A stretch of 64,000 nucleotides of DNA from Leptospira kirschneri serovar Cynopteri str. 3522 CT (GTDB lineage: Bacteria > Spirochaetota > Leptospiria > Leptospirales > Leptospiraceae). The translations under genes and the position numbers were made by a program. Where the stretch lies: NCBI RefSeq assembly GCF_000243695.2, contig NZ_AHMN02000002.1, positions 1-64,000 on the forward strand, written 5' to 3'. Positions within the stretch are counted from its first letter, which is position 1. Each line of letters begins with the position of its first letter. The notes under the pieces are model-generated. The model saw nothing but the letters and a program-made list of their open reading frames with translations, was not told the DNA's origin and did not search any database. Of the stretch, positions 1 to 9,565 are shown piece by piece.

Positions 1-338
1 ACTCCCCATGAGTCGTTCGACAGATCGCATTTTATATTGTAGCTTAAGATGATATATCGTATTACGTTTCTTTCATGCAATTAATTGACCAGAGCTAAAA
101 GAGCGTGGTCCGCAGTTTTATTTCGAGGAACTCACCTGACTTGATAAAAGTTTGCTTTATCAAAATAGAGTTGTTGAGAAATTCCATAGTTCAATTAACA
201 AAACTGCTTCAATCGACCGTTTCATGAAAAAATGGTAGGAACTCCGGCTGATTAAAAAATTTTTAAAATTATGAATTATTTTTTCATAAAACTCTGAAAA
301 ATACGAACGATTGCAATGAATCAAGAACTGTAAGAAGT
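1..338. repeat. Family A repeat fragment and partial MITE, no gene
   Basis: There is no credible gene here. Bases 1 to about 125 match part of the large dispersed family A repeat, including the module GTCGTTCGACAGATCGC and the later TTGACCAGAGC module, and are nearly the same as 1860-1960. Bases 166 to about 230 match the left half of the inverted-repeat element found complete at 54258, 54850 and 57652, but the right terminal repeat is missing. The rest is AT-rich and unassigned. Confidence 0.6.
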
Positions 339-908
339 ATGGTAAAAAAAGATCAAACTTCTTCTCGACACATTCGTAATCTCAGTAATGAACAAAAAAA
401 TTCTAAATTGATTACTGATAAAAAATCGATTTTAAAAAGAAATTCTCCATCCGATCTTTGGATTCCAAGAGTAAAAATTCCACATTTAACAAAACGAATT
501 TCACAGTTTAAATCTTTAAAATGTATGTTACATTTCCTTTTAAAGAAAAACCGCCATCGATTACATTCTCCTTTTGCTCATTCTCAAAAAGAAAAGACCT
601 TATATCAAGAAACCGAACTTGAACTGGTTCGTTTTTCTTTTCGACCTAACGCTGCGGATTGGGCGGAATTAAGACTTGCTGCTCGTTACTACGGTGTTTC
701 CATTTGTAATTTTTTCGTAATGCTTCTTACTTTTGATGAAAATAAAGGTTCTTCAAAATCCTTTTGGAATGATTTTAAAAATCGAAAATTCCAAAATTCA
801 GAAATTTTACTTATCCAATTGATTTCTTCCAAGAGGAATACTCTATTTTTTTCTATCGTCACCGGGTTTAACACTTTTCATGGGTTCGAACGAAAATCAT
901 CTGCTTAA
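339..908 (+). CDS. DUF1564 family protein
   Basis: A basic 189-residue protein of unknown function. The C-terminal half holds the pattern that marks the leptospiral DUF1564 family: a short strand (RFSFRP), a D-W pair, then a helix-turn-helix-like stretch ending in YYGVSICNFFVMLL, comparable to the family's W...LA..HGVSRC..F...L signature. The N-terminal half is Lys/Arg-rich and poorly conserved. It is a diverged paralogue of the next gene (1131-1643), which has the same block. The family is expanded in pathogenic Leptospira and a DNA-binding role has been suspected, but nothing here proves it. The call rests on the motif only. Confidence 0.55.
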   Translation: MVKKDQTSSRHIRNLSNEQKNSKLITDKKSILKRNSPSDLWIPRVKIPHLTKRISQFKSLKCMLHFLLKKNRHRLHSPFAHSQKEKTLYQETELELVRFSFRPNAADWAELRLAARYYGVSICNFFVMLLTFDENKGSSKSFWNDFKNRKFQNSEILLIQLISSKRNTLFFSIVTGFNTFHGFERKSSA

Positions 909-1130
909 AATGTTAACTCTTTCAATTCTACCGTAATTTGATTTTATGGCGGTCTTCCGACCCGAAATAAGACATAAACTACAGAAAATTCAGCAATTTA
1001 AATATTCAATTTTCAAAAAATTATAATATTTGTTTGTAATATAAAAATGAATATTCAAAAAAAATAAGGATAAAGGAAAAAAATTTCAAAAAACAGAGCC
1101 GACGGTTCCATTATCGGAACTGATAACGGT

Positions 1131-1643
1131 ATGAAAATTAAAAAATCAAAACAACCATTCAGACATTTAAAATTATTCAAGCCAAACCGTTTTGGAAAAG
1201 ATCGAACCGAGCAGAAACTCCGAGATTTTCCAAAAAATCTAAAAAAATTGGGGTCACCATCGGATGTCAATATTCCTAAGGAGTTGGTTTCTTATTTGAA
1301 TAAAAGAATCCAAAGAGCAGGTTCTTTGAGATTACTTTTAAATCAATGTATCCATCAAAGACCATTTCTAATATTGGTTCCAAAACAAACTTTAAGGAAC
1401 AAAATCAGTTACCAAAAACAAAAGCTCGAATTGCAGAGATATTCTTTTCGGCCATTTGAGAATGATTGGATAGAACTTAAAAGACTCGCCTTTCTACACG
1501 GAGTTTCGATGTGCAAAATGTTTGTAACACTATTATTGGAGACAGATCTTTATCCGGAATCTAGATATGTGGAAAATCTAATTTTAGATGAATTTAAAGA
1601 ATATATCGGAGATCCGACCTTAATTCAAAAAACTAGAAACTAA
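1131..1643 (+). CDS. DUF1564 family protein (paralogue)
   Basis: A 170-residue basic protein, second copy of the family next door. The shared block reads RYSFRPFENDWIELKRLAF followed by HGVSMCKMFVTLLL, and it aligns without gaps to the block in 339-908. The N-terminus is again Lys-rich. The two genes point the same way but are separated by about 220 AT-rich bases, so they look like an old tandem duplication rather than a tight operon. The function is unknown; a ribbon- or helix-type DNA-binding role is speculation based on the basic N-terminus and the short C-terminal helix pair. Confidence 0.55.
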   Translation: MKIKKSKQPFRHLKLFKPNRFGKDRTEQKLRDFPKNLKKLGSPSDVNIPKELVSYLNKRIQRAGSLRLLLNQCIHQRPFLILVPKQTLRNKISYQKQKLELQRYSFRPFENDWIELKRLAFLHGVSMCKMFVTLLLETDLYPESRYVENLILDEFKEYIGDPTLIQKTRN

Positions 1644-2603
1644 ATGAACATTTAAAACTGAGAAATTACTCAAAATGGATGGGCAATTTTACCAAAAATG
1701 CAAAGTTCTCAAAAATTGAGCTTGGCTGGGAATTGTTTGCTTTTTGCGGGAGGGTACTACATTCTCAGTTTTTTAAACAAACACGAATTCGAGGTAGTGC
1801 GAAAGGGATCGATGCGAGGAAACTAAAGCAAAACGCTCTCTCAAACTAAAGCCGTCTCACTCTCCATGAGTCGTTCGACAGATCGCGTTTTAAATTGCAA
1901 CTTAAGATGAAATATCGTATTAAGTTTCTTTCATACAATTTATTGACCAGAGGGGAGAGTCCGGTCCGGCTCCAATGGCAAGCCGGATTCGCCCTGATTT
2001 TCTTACGCCCAATTTCAGGTTATAATAGAATAGCTAAAACTCTACCTTTAAACTTGAATTTGTTTGAAATACTTTATTATAGGAATGAGTAGAAGGTTTT
2101 GATTTTGAAACCGTTACGAATCAGAGTTCTATAAAAGAATTTTTAAAATTCTTCCTTCAAAATAGACTCATCTGAAAATTTATTCTCTATACAGGAATCA
2201 GTAGTATTTTTGAAAGTTAATTCCTCTCAGCAAAGAATTTTATTTTTTACCACGAAGAAAAAAAATAAGATACTACTTCGGACACATAAATAGAATGCTT
2301 GAGTTAGATTGTTTCAAAAATTTGAATGTAAACCTCTTCACAATAAGCCATAATCCGGGTCAGAATCATCTTTACAAAATCGACAGTTAATTTTCGATTC
2401 CACTTTCATACGCCTTCGTAGTAAATTGGTTAAATATTTCTTGAAAATGAAGATTAAATTCTTACAGTGTTTGAATCTTACTAATTACTGCATAATGAAA
2501 GTGTCCTAAATTTTGCATGTTTATCAGAAACTTGACTCAAAATTCATGGATTTTATTCTGTAGAAATCAGTAGAACTTAATTAAGAAAGTTATGGAGTGT
2601 ATA
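1644..2603. repeat. Non-coding stretch with family A and family B repeats
   Basis: There is no convincing gene. Bases 1655-1785 are family B repeat (related to 27218-27295 and 37044-37185, sharing an ATGGGCAATTTTA-like core and CAAAAATT stretches). About 1793-2010 is family A, with a CCGGCT...AGCCGG hairpin module near 1960-1990. A further partial family B core with CGGACACATAAA lies near 2278. The short reading frame at 1895-2092 is formed by repeat sequence. Confidence 0.5.
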
Positions 2604-3341
2604 ATGTTCAAAAATTTAAAAAGAATGAGTATTTTATTTTTCCTTATAAGTCCCTTGTTTTCTTCTTCAGTTTTTGCTTTAGGGACTTACTCAGAAGGTT
2701 GGGCAGTAGTAAAATTGGTACAATTTGAAAGCCGCGGACTTATTTTTGATTCTTATGAGGGAATTTTAGAATTTACTACCTATGACAAATCCGAAAAATG
2801 CGAGTCATCCAAGGACGAATGTTTTTCTCCATTAAAAGAAAAAGTAGAATTTTCTGTTCGTCCCGAAAATGCAGAAACCGTAAATTTTTTAAGTAATAGT
2901 TTAAATCAAGAAATTTTGATTCAATACAAAATCCATAAAATTGAACCTGTCGCGCTTTCAACCGATTTTGAAATCATTTCTGCTCAAAGACAAATCCCTA
3001 CTATTCCTAAGGAAGCTGCCGAGAAAATCATTGTAGATAAAACAGGATCTAAAAGAAATTTTTCGGTTTCAGGTAGAATTCTTCAATTGGATTATCAAGG
3101 AACTGCAATTGGAACTTATGAAGGTTTATATCTGGACGAAGTCCGTGGAAAAGTTCATCCTTTTTCGATTACGAACGATCAAGTAGCCGAATTTGCTTGG
3201 AACACGATGAAATTTGGAACAAAGTATTTCATAGGTATTTCCGTCGCCTTTGCAACGGGTTGGAGGAAATCGGATTATGATATTTTTGAAATCAATTATA
3301 AATCTCCAGCGGGTGGTGTTTATACCGATTTGAAAAAGTGA
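2604..3341 (+). CDS. Secreted protein of unknown function
   Basis: The protein is 245 residues from the ATG at 2604. That start is preferred over the in-frame ATG at 2592 because GGAG (2594-2597) sits six bases in front of it. The N-terminus is a clear signal peptide: basic MFKNLKR, a hydrophobic core, then SSSVFA as a likely cleavage site, so export across the inner membrane is expected. No lipobox cysteine is present. The mature part has alternating strands, a Cys pair (residues about 68 and 75) and an SGRILQLDYQGT region, but no family that I recognise. It is monocistronic, with a strong terminator following at 3381. Confidence 0.75.
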   Translation: MFKNLKRMSILFFLISPLFSSSVFALGTYSEGWAVVKLVQFESRGLIFDSYEGILEFTTYDKSEKCESSKDECFSPLKEKVEFSVRPENAETVNFLSNSLNQEILIQYKIHKIEPVALSTDFEIISAQRQIPTIPKEAAEKIIVDKTGSKRNFSVSGRILQLDYQGTAIGTYEGLYLDEVRGKVHPFSITNDQVAEFAWNTMKFGTKYFIGISVAFATGWRKSDYDIFEINYKSPAGGVYTDLKK

Positions 3342-3380
3342 TTTTTCCTTATAACTTTAGTAAAAAAATAAAAACTTTTC

Positions 3381-3427
3381 TTTTATTTAAAGAGGGCGGT
3401 CTACCGACCTCTTTAAATAAAATTTTT
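3381..3427 (+). terminator. Rho-independent terminator
   Basis: A 15-base perfect stem (TTTTATTTAAAGAGG at 3381-3395 pairing with 3408-3422), a 12-base loop that can itself pair GGT/ACC, and a T5 tail. It lies 40 bases past the stop of the secreted protein gene and is nearly symmetric. Confidence 0.85.
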
Positions 3428-4159
3428 AATTAAAAGAAATATTACCCAGAAGTCCATGAAAGAGCTACTTGAGTTTATTCAAAAGTTAGAATGCAAGACC
3501 TCCTTCAAAATAAACAGTAAATTCAGGAATAAACACAATCGATAAAGCTTTTTATATTTCGCAAAAATTCATCGTTTTATTTTTAAGTGTTTCGGTTTTG
3601 TAGTAAAAAGAACCTTTATAAAAAGCAAAAATCAAATTTTTATTTATAAAATTCAAAAAGAATGATCGTTTAATCTAATTCTGCATGAAATCGTTGTTTT
3701 ACGACCTTCATTAACGTGAGTTTGGCATGATTCATTTTTCTAAAAAAAGTTAGGACTTGAACTTTGAGGATTAGTTTCTTAAAATATAAGAACTACTGCA
3801 AACCACAATTTTACAAACTAATTCTAAAATTGTAGGAACTCATACTTTTAAAAAAATCTTTCTCGTTTTCTAACGTCGAACTAGTGTTACTTAAAGTGAA
3901 TTTGACGTAAAAAAAATCTGGGGGAATCCGGCTTTGCCTGTAGTAAGCCGGACCAGACTTTTTAGCTGGTGAATAAATTGTATGCAAGAAACATTAAAGT
4001 ATTTAAAGATATTACACAGTGAGAAAGATCAAGCACAGGCTGGTTTTACAGCTTTAACTTGCATTTAATCATAAATGATCGAGGTGAAATATTATCATTT
4101 ATGAAACCTCCTGAAAATGTGGACGATAGGAATTTGAAAGTGATCTTTCCACTTGTTAA
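3428..4159. repeat. Non-coding stretch with a family A fragment
   Basis: AT-rich. About 3883-4000 is one end of a family A repeat in inverted orientation (GAATTTGACGTAA, then AATCCGGC...GCCGGA hairpin, then TAAATTGTATGCAAGAAAC). Family D motif remnants (GTAGGAACT-like) occur near 3832. The 4000-4159 part may be decayed upstream sequence of the DUF900 pseudogene, but I could not read a frame there. Confidence 0.45.
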
Positions 4160-4630
4160 AAATATTTACAGAACGCCGGAAAAAAAATCCATCTGATTGT
4201 TCATTCAATGGGACATCAGTTCGTACTTACTGCGTTATCCGAAATTGGAAAAGAAACGGACAAACCCTTAATCCAAGAACTGATTCTAAACGCGCCTGAC
4301 TTCGATTCTACGGAATTCAGACTCATTTCAGATTCTCTAATAAAATCCTCCAAAAGAATCACTCTCTATTGTTCTCCCGGAGATAACGCACTTCAAATTT
4401 CTGCATCCTTAAATCAAGGAAGTAGACTCGGTTCTTGTGCTCCCATCGAGGATTTCGACGTGGTAAATGTAAATCCTATAGATTCTTCCCTAATTTCTAT
4501 CGGGCATGGATACTACTCGTCTAGACCTTTGTTAACGGACATTTATCAAGTATTTCTCGGAATCAAAGTCAAAAAGAGACTTTTTATCCAAAAATCTTTC
4601 GGAAATGAAAATTTCATTTTAAGAAATTAG
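4160..4630 (+). pseudogene. 5'-truncated DUF900-type alpha/beta hydrolase
   Basis: The frame matches the C-terminal two thirds of the DUF900 (COG4782) serine hydrolases: a nucleophile elbow V-H-S-M-G, then NAPDFDSTEF (family APDVD..F), RITLYCSPGDNAL (family TLY.S..D.AL) and a final GHGYYSS histidine. The first ATG (4208) lies just after the nucleophile serine (codon 4205-4207), so a protein starting there would lack its catalytic Ser. The same frame is open upstream only to a TAA at 4157. The N-terminal strands of the fold are missing, so this is a remnant. Family A repeats lie on both sides and may have caused the truncation. Confidence 0.7.
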
Positions 4631-4649
4631 TAAGGAATTGATTTTAATG

Positions 4650-4863
<214 letters not shown>

Positions 4864-5065
4864 ATATAAGTTCTTTATCTAAAAAATATTTTTAAAATCG
4901 TATTTTCGCAAATACGATTATCAATATTTCATTTTTTACTAAAAAGGTTGAAAAAAATAGAAAGTAAACGTGAACATAAACCGAAATGAAAATTATACCG
5001 TTACCATGACTTTTTGTACATTCCGACAAATAACTTGTTGAATTCGGGAATATTTTTAGTAACTA

Positions 5066-6445
5066 ATGGATATGCTTCATAAACCCAAAATATTGGTGGT
5101 CGAAGACGAGATCATCGTTGCCGTCAATCTAGGACAAAAGCTAAAAAAACTAGGTTATGAGCTTGTAGGAATCACATCATCTGGCGAAGAAGCAATCCAG
5201 AAAGCGGAAGAAAATCATCCGGATTTAGTTCTCATGGATATAAACATAGAAGGAAATTTGGACGGAATCGAAACCGCCGAAGTACTTCGAAATCGGTTTC
5301 ATACACCCGTTATTTATCTAACCGCATACGCAGACGAAAGCACTTTAGACAGGGCTAAAAAAACGGAGCCATTAGGATATATCGTAAAACCTTTTGAATC
5401 GGATCAACTCCGCTCATCCATCGAAGTCGCCCTTTATAAAAATGAAATTGAACAAAGATCAAAACAAACAGAAGAAAAATTAAAAGGCGCTCTGGATCAA
5501 CTCGGAGCAGGAATTGTAACCACTGACGAAAACGGGCTTCTTCTTTTTATGAATCCGGCTGCTGAAAAATTGATTGGTTGTAAATATGAAGATTATTTAG
5601 GAAAACCGATTCGACAAATTTTGTTTTTCAGAAATGGATCTGGCAATACGGTCGAAAACTTAGTAGAAGAAGTGCTCAAATCCGGGCTTCCCAAAGATAA
5701 TGGAAATTTATTTTTAGTCTCCAAAAACGGAAGTAGTCATGAAATTCAATTTCAAAGTTCTCCTATCTTTGGGGGAGAAGAAAAATTAACCGGAACTTTT
5801 AATATTCTTAGAACCAAAGAACAACATACAAATAACGCTGAAAAAGATACTTATCTCAAAGAAATTCATCATAGAATCAAAAACAATCTTACGATCATCT
5901 CCTCTATTTTTAGTCTTAGATCGGGTCAAACAACTGGAGAATCTAACGACGTTCTTAGAGAAAGTCAAAATCGTCTGAGAGCTGTGGCTCTTCTTCACGA
6001 AATTCTCTATGAAAGTAAGGACCTTTCTTTGATCAGTTTTGAACTCTATGTAAAAAAACTTACGGACGCACTTTTTCAAATCTATCAAGTAAATAGAGAA
6101 AAGGTTAGTCTGGAACTCAATATTCAAGAAGGTAAAGTAAAAGCCGAGATTGGTATGAATCTCGCTTTGATCATCAATGAACTCATTACAAATTCTTTAA
6201 AACACGGATTGGCTAATTCTGAATCCGGCTCGATTCGAGTTCATTTTACAAAGGAAAACGACATTTTAATCCTTGAGGTTTCTGACAGCGGAAACGGTCT
6301 TCCCGAAGAATCAATTCGAAAAAGAAATCCAAGTTCTCTTGGTCTATCCCTTGTGGAATCTCTTGCAAAACAAATCGGCGGTAAGATCGATTTTCTCAAT
6401 CAAGAAGGCGCTTGCGTTCAACTTCGTTTTCCCGTTTCGGCTTAA
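5066..6445 (+). CDS. Hybrid sensor: receiver, PAS and HisKA_2 histidine kinase
   Basis: A 459-residue soluble protein with three domains in an uncommon order. Residues 8-125 are a CheY-like receiver: acidic pair E13/D14, phospho-acceptor D58 (LVLMDIN), T86 and K108 (VKPF). About 138-250 is a PAS domain. 261-459 is a histidine kinase with the HisKA_2 box KEIHHRIKNNL (H268/H269), an N box (INELITNSLKHG), a G1 box (DSGNGL) and a final glycine-rich GLSLV segment. There is no membrane segment. Response regulators fused upstream of HisKA_2 kinases usually pass phosphate to separate regulators; no partner gene is adjacent. The domain calls are firm; the signal and output are unknown. Confidence 0.9.
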   Translation: MDMLHKPKILVVEDEIIVAVNLGQKLKKLGYELVGITSSGEEAIQKAEENHPDLVLMDINIEGNLDGIETAEVLRNRFHTPVIYLTAYADESTLDRAKKTEPLGYIVKPFESDQLRSSIEVALYKNEIEQRSKQTEEKLKGALDQLGAGIVTTDENGLLLFMNPAAEKLIGCKYEDYLGKPIRQILFFRNGSGNTVENLVEEVLKSGLPKDNGNLFLVSKNGSSHEIQFQSSPIFGGEEKLTGTFNILRTKEQHTNNAEKDTYLKEIHHRIKNNLTIISSIFSLRSGQTTGESNDVLRESQNRLRAVALLHEILYESKDLSLISFELYVKKLTDALFQIYQVNREKVSLELNIQEGKVKAEIGMNLALIINELITNSLKHGLANSESGSIRVHFTKENDILILEVSDSGNGLPEESIRKRNPSSLGLSLVESLAKQIGGKIDFLNQEGACVQLRFPVSA

Positions 6446-7313
6446 AAAAATTTTCTGTTTCAAATTTGTTCTAGTCAAAAAAGAAACACCTGTTAGGTGA
6501 TTTATATACTCATCCCTATAAAATCGAGTTTTTATAAATGTCGTATGATGTGCCGGTTAACGCGTTTTCGTTATAATTATATGCAAAAGCGATTAAAGTG
6601 AAGGAACTCAAGCAGAACGTTTTACTGAACTCAATACATCGCTCCCTGAATGCTGATCCTTAGAAAGGCATTGGCTGAGTTTTACGAATCGTTCGAAGTA
6701 ACTCAAACGTCTCGCTTCTACGGTCGCTCGACAGATCGCGGGCTCTATAATCAATTGTAACTTAAGACGAAATATCATATTATGTTTTTTTTATACAATT
6801 TATTAACTAACGCGAAAGCGCAGCCGGATTCGCCCTAATTTTATTACGTCGAACTCACGTTAAAATGCATTTAAAACCTATACATTCACAATGTGATTTA
6901 ATTTGTGGGAACTACCACTGAATTTAACAATGAAAATACGATTTATAAATCTATAAACTTCACAAAGAGACTTAATCTGTGGGAACTACCACCACGAATA
7001 CTCAATTTTCACGGTAGAATTTACCAAACCAGGCATTCTCCGAAAGAGAAACTTGAGTCCGTAAAAATAAAAAGGAACTCCTATTTTTAGAATAGATTTT
7101 TCCTAATTTCTATTATTTCGAATTTATGTTAAATAAAAACCTGTAATGTTTGATATACAAAACATTCCAATTTTTTAAAATTGTGGGAACTCTCACAAAA
7201 CTTAGAAATCATTGTTCCAAGCAATCAATCCCTATCGATTAGTCATTTCTCATATATTAGAGTATCATAACTTTTGAAAAAAATCTCCGTTTCAGGAACA
7301 AAATTTTAAACAC
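6446..7313. repeat. Non-coding stretch: family A copy plus family D motifs
   Basis: A family A copy occupies about 6556-6863 (GGTTAACGCG left end, CGAACTCACGTTAA right end). Beyond it, copies of the short family D motif (TGTGGGAACTACCAC and variants) occur at about 6904, 6978 and 7182. The frame at 6905-7090 is made of these repeats. No gene is supported. Confidence 0.6.
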
Positions 7314-7421
<108 letters not shown>

Positions 7422-8429
7422 AGCGGCTTGATAGGACTGAAAATAATGTATTATAAAATACTTTATTAAGCTTTCTAGACATAATAATCGCGAACCTATT
7501 TTTACCATACTGTACAATTGTTAAGCTAATCTATTCCATCGCCAAACAACGAAATCTATACAAGAGCGCGAAAGATCCACAATTGATCGGGAAAAACAGG
7601 TTCGCAAAGAACAATTCATTGTAAAAGATCGGCTAATCAAAGGCAAAAACTTATAATAGGATTCCAGGAAAAATAGATTTAAAACTATAAATGAGTCAAT
7701 GTTCACCTAACTGAAATTTTCAGAAAAGAAACGGAAGAATTCTTTAGAAATTATCTCAAATCAAAATTTTAAAAAAATGTTTTTTAGGCCTTACGAATTT
7801 TAGAGATTTTGAAAGGATCAATTCAAAAACAATTGAATTTAAACTCAACAAAATAGACTGACTCGTCGGTAAACATTCGCGAAGTTTTTAGTTTTGAAAC
7901 AACCTAGTAAAATTCTCTATAAACTCGTATTACTTAACGTAAGGAATCCATAATTCTGAAAAAAGTTATGATTTGAACTTTATAGATTAATTTCTAAAAT
8001 GTAGGAACTACTGCAAAATTTCATCTGGAAAAGTATGATTTAAAATCGCAAGAAAGAGACTTAATCTGTGGGAACTACACCAATTTATAAAATAGAAATT
8101 TATAATAATTGAATCTGTCGTATTTATGTGTGGGAACTCTCACAAACCACAATTTTACAAATAATTCCTAAAATTGTAGGAACTCATACTTTTAAAAAAT
8201 TCTTTCTCAGTCGGCTCACGTTAAAATGGGATTTAAATTTTGATGATGGTCGTAAAACAACGGTTTTGTGCAAAAACCGGATGGACGATAATTCTTGTTG
8301 TATTTTATAGTAATTCCCACAATTTTTAAAGTTTAACTGGTAAATCCACGATTTGTGGTAGTTCCCACATTTATTTTTTACGAAAAAATTGACTTAAGAT
8401 AAAACAAATCTCTTACGCTGAAACTCGTA
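7422..8429. repeat. Non-coding stretch with family D motifs
   Basis: AT-rich, with family D motifs at about 8003, 8068, 8129, 8176 and 8353 (for example TGTGGGAACTCTCACA) and a family A end (CTCACGTTAAAAT) at 8216-8228. Pairs such as 8158-8200 and 3800-3850 are near-duplicates of each other. No gene is supported; the short frames at 7521 and 8128 have no ribosome site or recognisable content. Confidence 0.55.
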
Positions 8430-8618
8430 TTACTTAGGTTTTTTTCGAATCTGCTTTGCTCTGTATAAAATCGAATAAGAATGATTTTCGTCTGTAGAAT
8501 TATACCAAAATCGTTTTTCTGTAAAAATGTGGGAACTACCACATTCCACTCTCTCTAAAAGCTCCTTCCATTCTTCTTTTGGATGCTGATGACGAATTTT
8601 TTCCCAACTGATGATCAA
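8430..8618 (-). CDS. Small protein behind a Fur-like operator
   Basis: I do not recognise this protein. A TTG start at 8618 is proposed because a near-ideal ribosome site (AGGAGGT, complement of 8624-8630) lies five bases upstream; it gives 62 residues with many charged side chains and no signal peptide. A longer ATG frame (8681) would run through the palindrome at 8641-8663, which fits an operator better than coding DNA. A family D motif (8529-8544) lies inside the frame and encodes the CGSSH segment, so the gene may have been altered by repeat insertion. It is divergent from the crotonase gene at 8737. Confidence 0.45.
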   Translation of the reverse strand: MIISWEKIRHQHPKEEWKELLERVECGSSHIFTEKRFWYNSTDENHSYSILYRAKQIRKKPK

Positions 8619-8640
8619 TTCAAACCTCCTACCTCCAAAG

Positions 8641-8663
8641 ATTATGAGAATCATTCTCATAAT
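8641..8663. promoter_or_regulatory. Fur/PerR-type operator (perfect 11-1-11 palindrome)
   Basis: ATTATGAGAAT, a central C, then the exact reverse complement ATTCTCATAAT. The core TGAGAATCATTCTCA matches the 7-1-7 form of bacterial Fur boxes, so metal-dependent repression is likely. It sits 22 bases before the proposed start of the small minus-strand gene and 74 bases before the crotonase gene on the plus strand, so it could control either one or both. The match is by eye; the regulator is not in the window. Confidence 0.65.
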
Positions 8664-8736
8664 TAGAAAATTGTCTACCATTTCTTTGTATCAGGAATGA
8701 CTTGTAAGAATTTTTTTACTCCTCAGACTGGCCGGG

Positions 8737-9564
8737 ATGAAAACCCATTTTGAATTTTTTGAAATCGTTCCAAGACCAGAAGACAAAACCGCTATTCTTT
8801 ATCTCAATAGACCCGAAAAAAGAAACGCAATGAACTGGCCTTTTTGGAGGGATTTGCCGGATACAATCGAAGAAATCAATTCGAACCCGGACATTCATTC
8901 ATTCGTGATCGCCGCAAGAGGCAAATCCTTCTCCACCGGTTTAGATCTGGATTCATTTATCCAACAATTCGGAACGGTAATCCAAGCCCCCTTAGGTAGT
9001 GATCGAAGAAAGTTCTTTGATCTCATTTTAAAAATGCAAAAAGGAATCAATGCAGTTTACGGTTCTCCTAAACCTTCCATCGCAGCAGTTCAAAAACATT
9101 GTATCGGCGGCGGTTTGGATCCGATCTCCGCCTGCGATATTCGTTACGCTACCATAGACGCTTCCATCTCTCTTAGAGAAGCAAAAGTTGCGATTGTCGC
9201 TGACATGGGTTCCATCAACAGACTTCCTTCTATCATCGGACAAGGTCATACAAGAGAATTGGCCTTAACCGGAAAAGACATAGACGGACCAGAAGCGGAA
9301 AGAATCGGACTCGTTACTAAAGTATTTCCAACCGAAGAAGAAATGATGAACGCGGCTCTTGCAACTGCAAAGGAAATCGCCGAAAATCCTAAAATAGTCG
9401 TTTCTGGAATCAAAGACGTGATGAGATATTCCGAAGGAAAACCGTTAGACGCCGGTTTAAATTATGTTGCTCTTTGGAATTCTAGCTTTTTAGATTCCGC
9501 AGATTTTAGAGGGGCAATACAATCTTTTCGGGAACGCAAACGCCCCGTCTATAACCAATCTTAA
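8737..9564 (+). CDS. Crotonase-fold enoyl-CoA hydratase/isomerase, dienoyl-CoA isomerase-like
   Basis: A 275-residue full-length member of the enoyl-CoA hydratase/isomerase superfamily. The oxyanion-hole motifs are RGKSFSTGLDL and HCIGGGLDPISACDIRY. The run CDIRY, LREAKV, VADMG matches the Asp, Glu and Asp positions of delta3,5-delta2,4-dienoyl-CoA isomerases (ECH1 type), and the ending (LNYVALWNSSFL) also resembles that group. The likely role is isomerising double bases of dienoyl-CoA during beta-oxidation of unsaturated fatty acids, which matters because Leptospira uses long-chain fatty acids as its main carbon source. It is transcribed away from the Fur-like site. Exact substrate specificity is inferred. 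Confidence 0.88.
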   Translation: MKTHFEFFEIVPRPEDKTAILYLNRPEKRNAMNWPFWRDLPDTIEEINSNPDIHSFVIAARGKSFSTGLDLDSFIQQFGTVIQAPLGSDRRKFFDLILKMQKGINAVYGSPKPSIAAVQKHCIGGGLDPISACDIRYATIDASISLREAKVAIVADMGSINRLPSIIGQGHTRELALTGKDIDGPEAERIGLVTKVFPTEEEMMNAALATAKEIAENPKIVVSGIKDVMRYSEGKPLDAGLNYVALWNSSFLDSADFRGAIQSFRERKRPVYNQS

Positions 9565-9565
9565 T

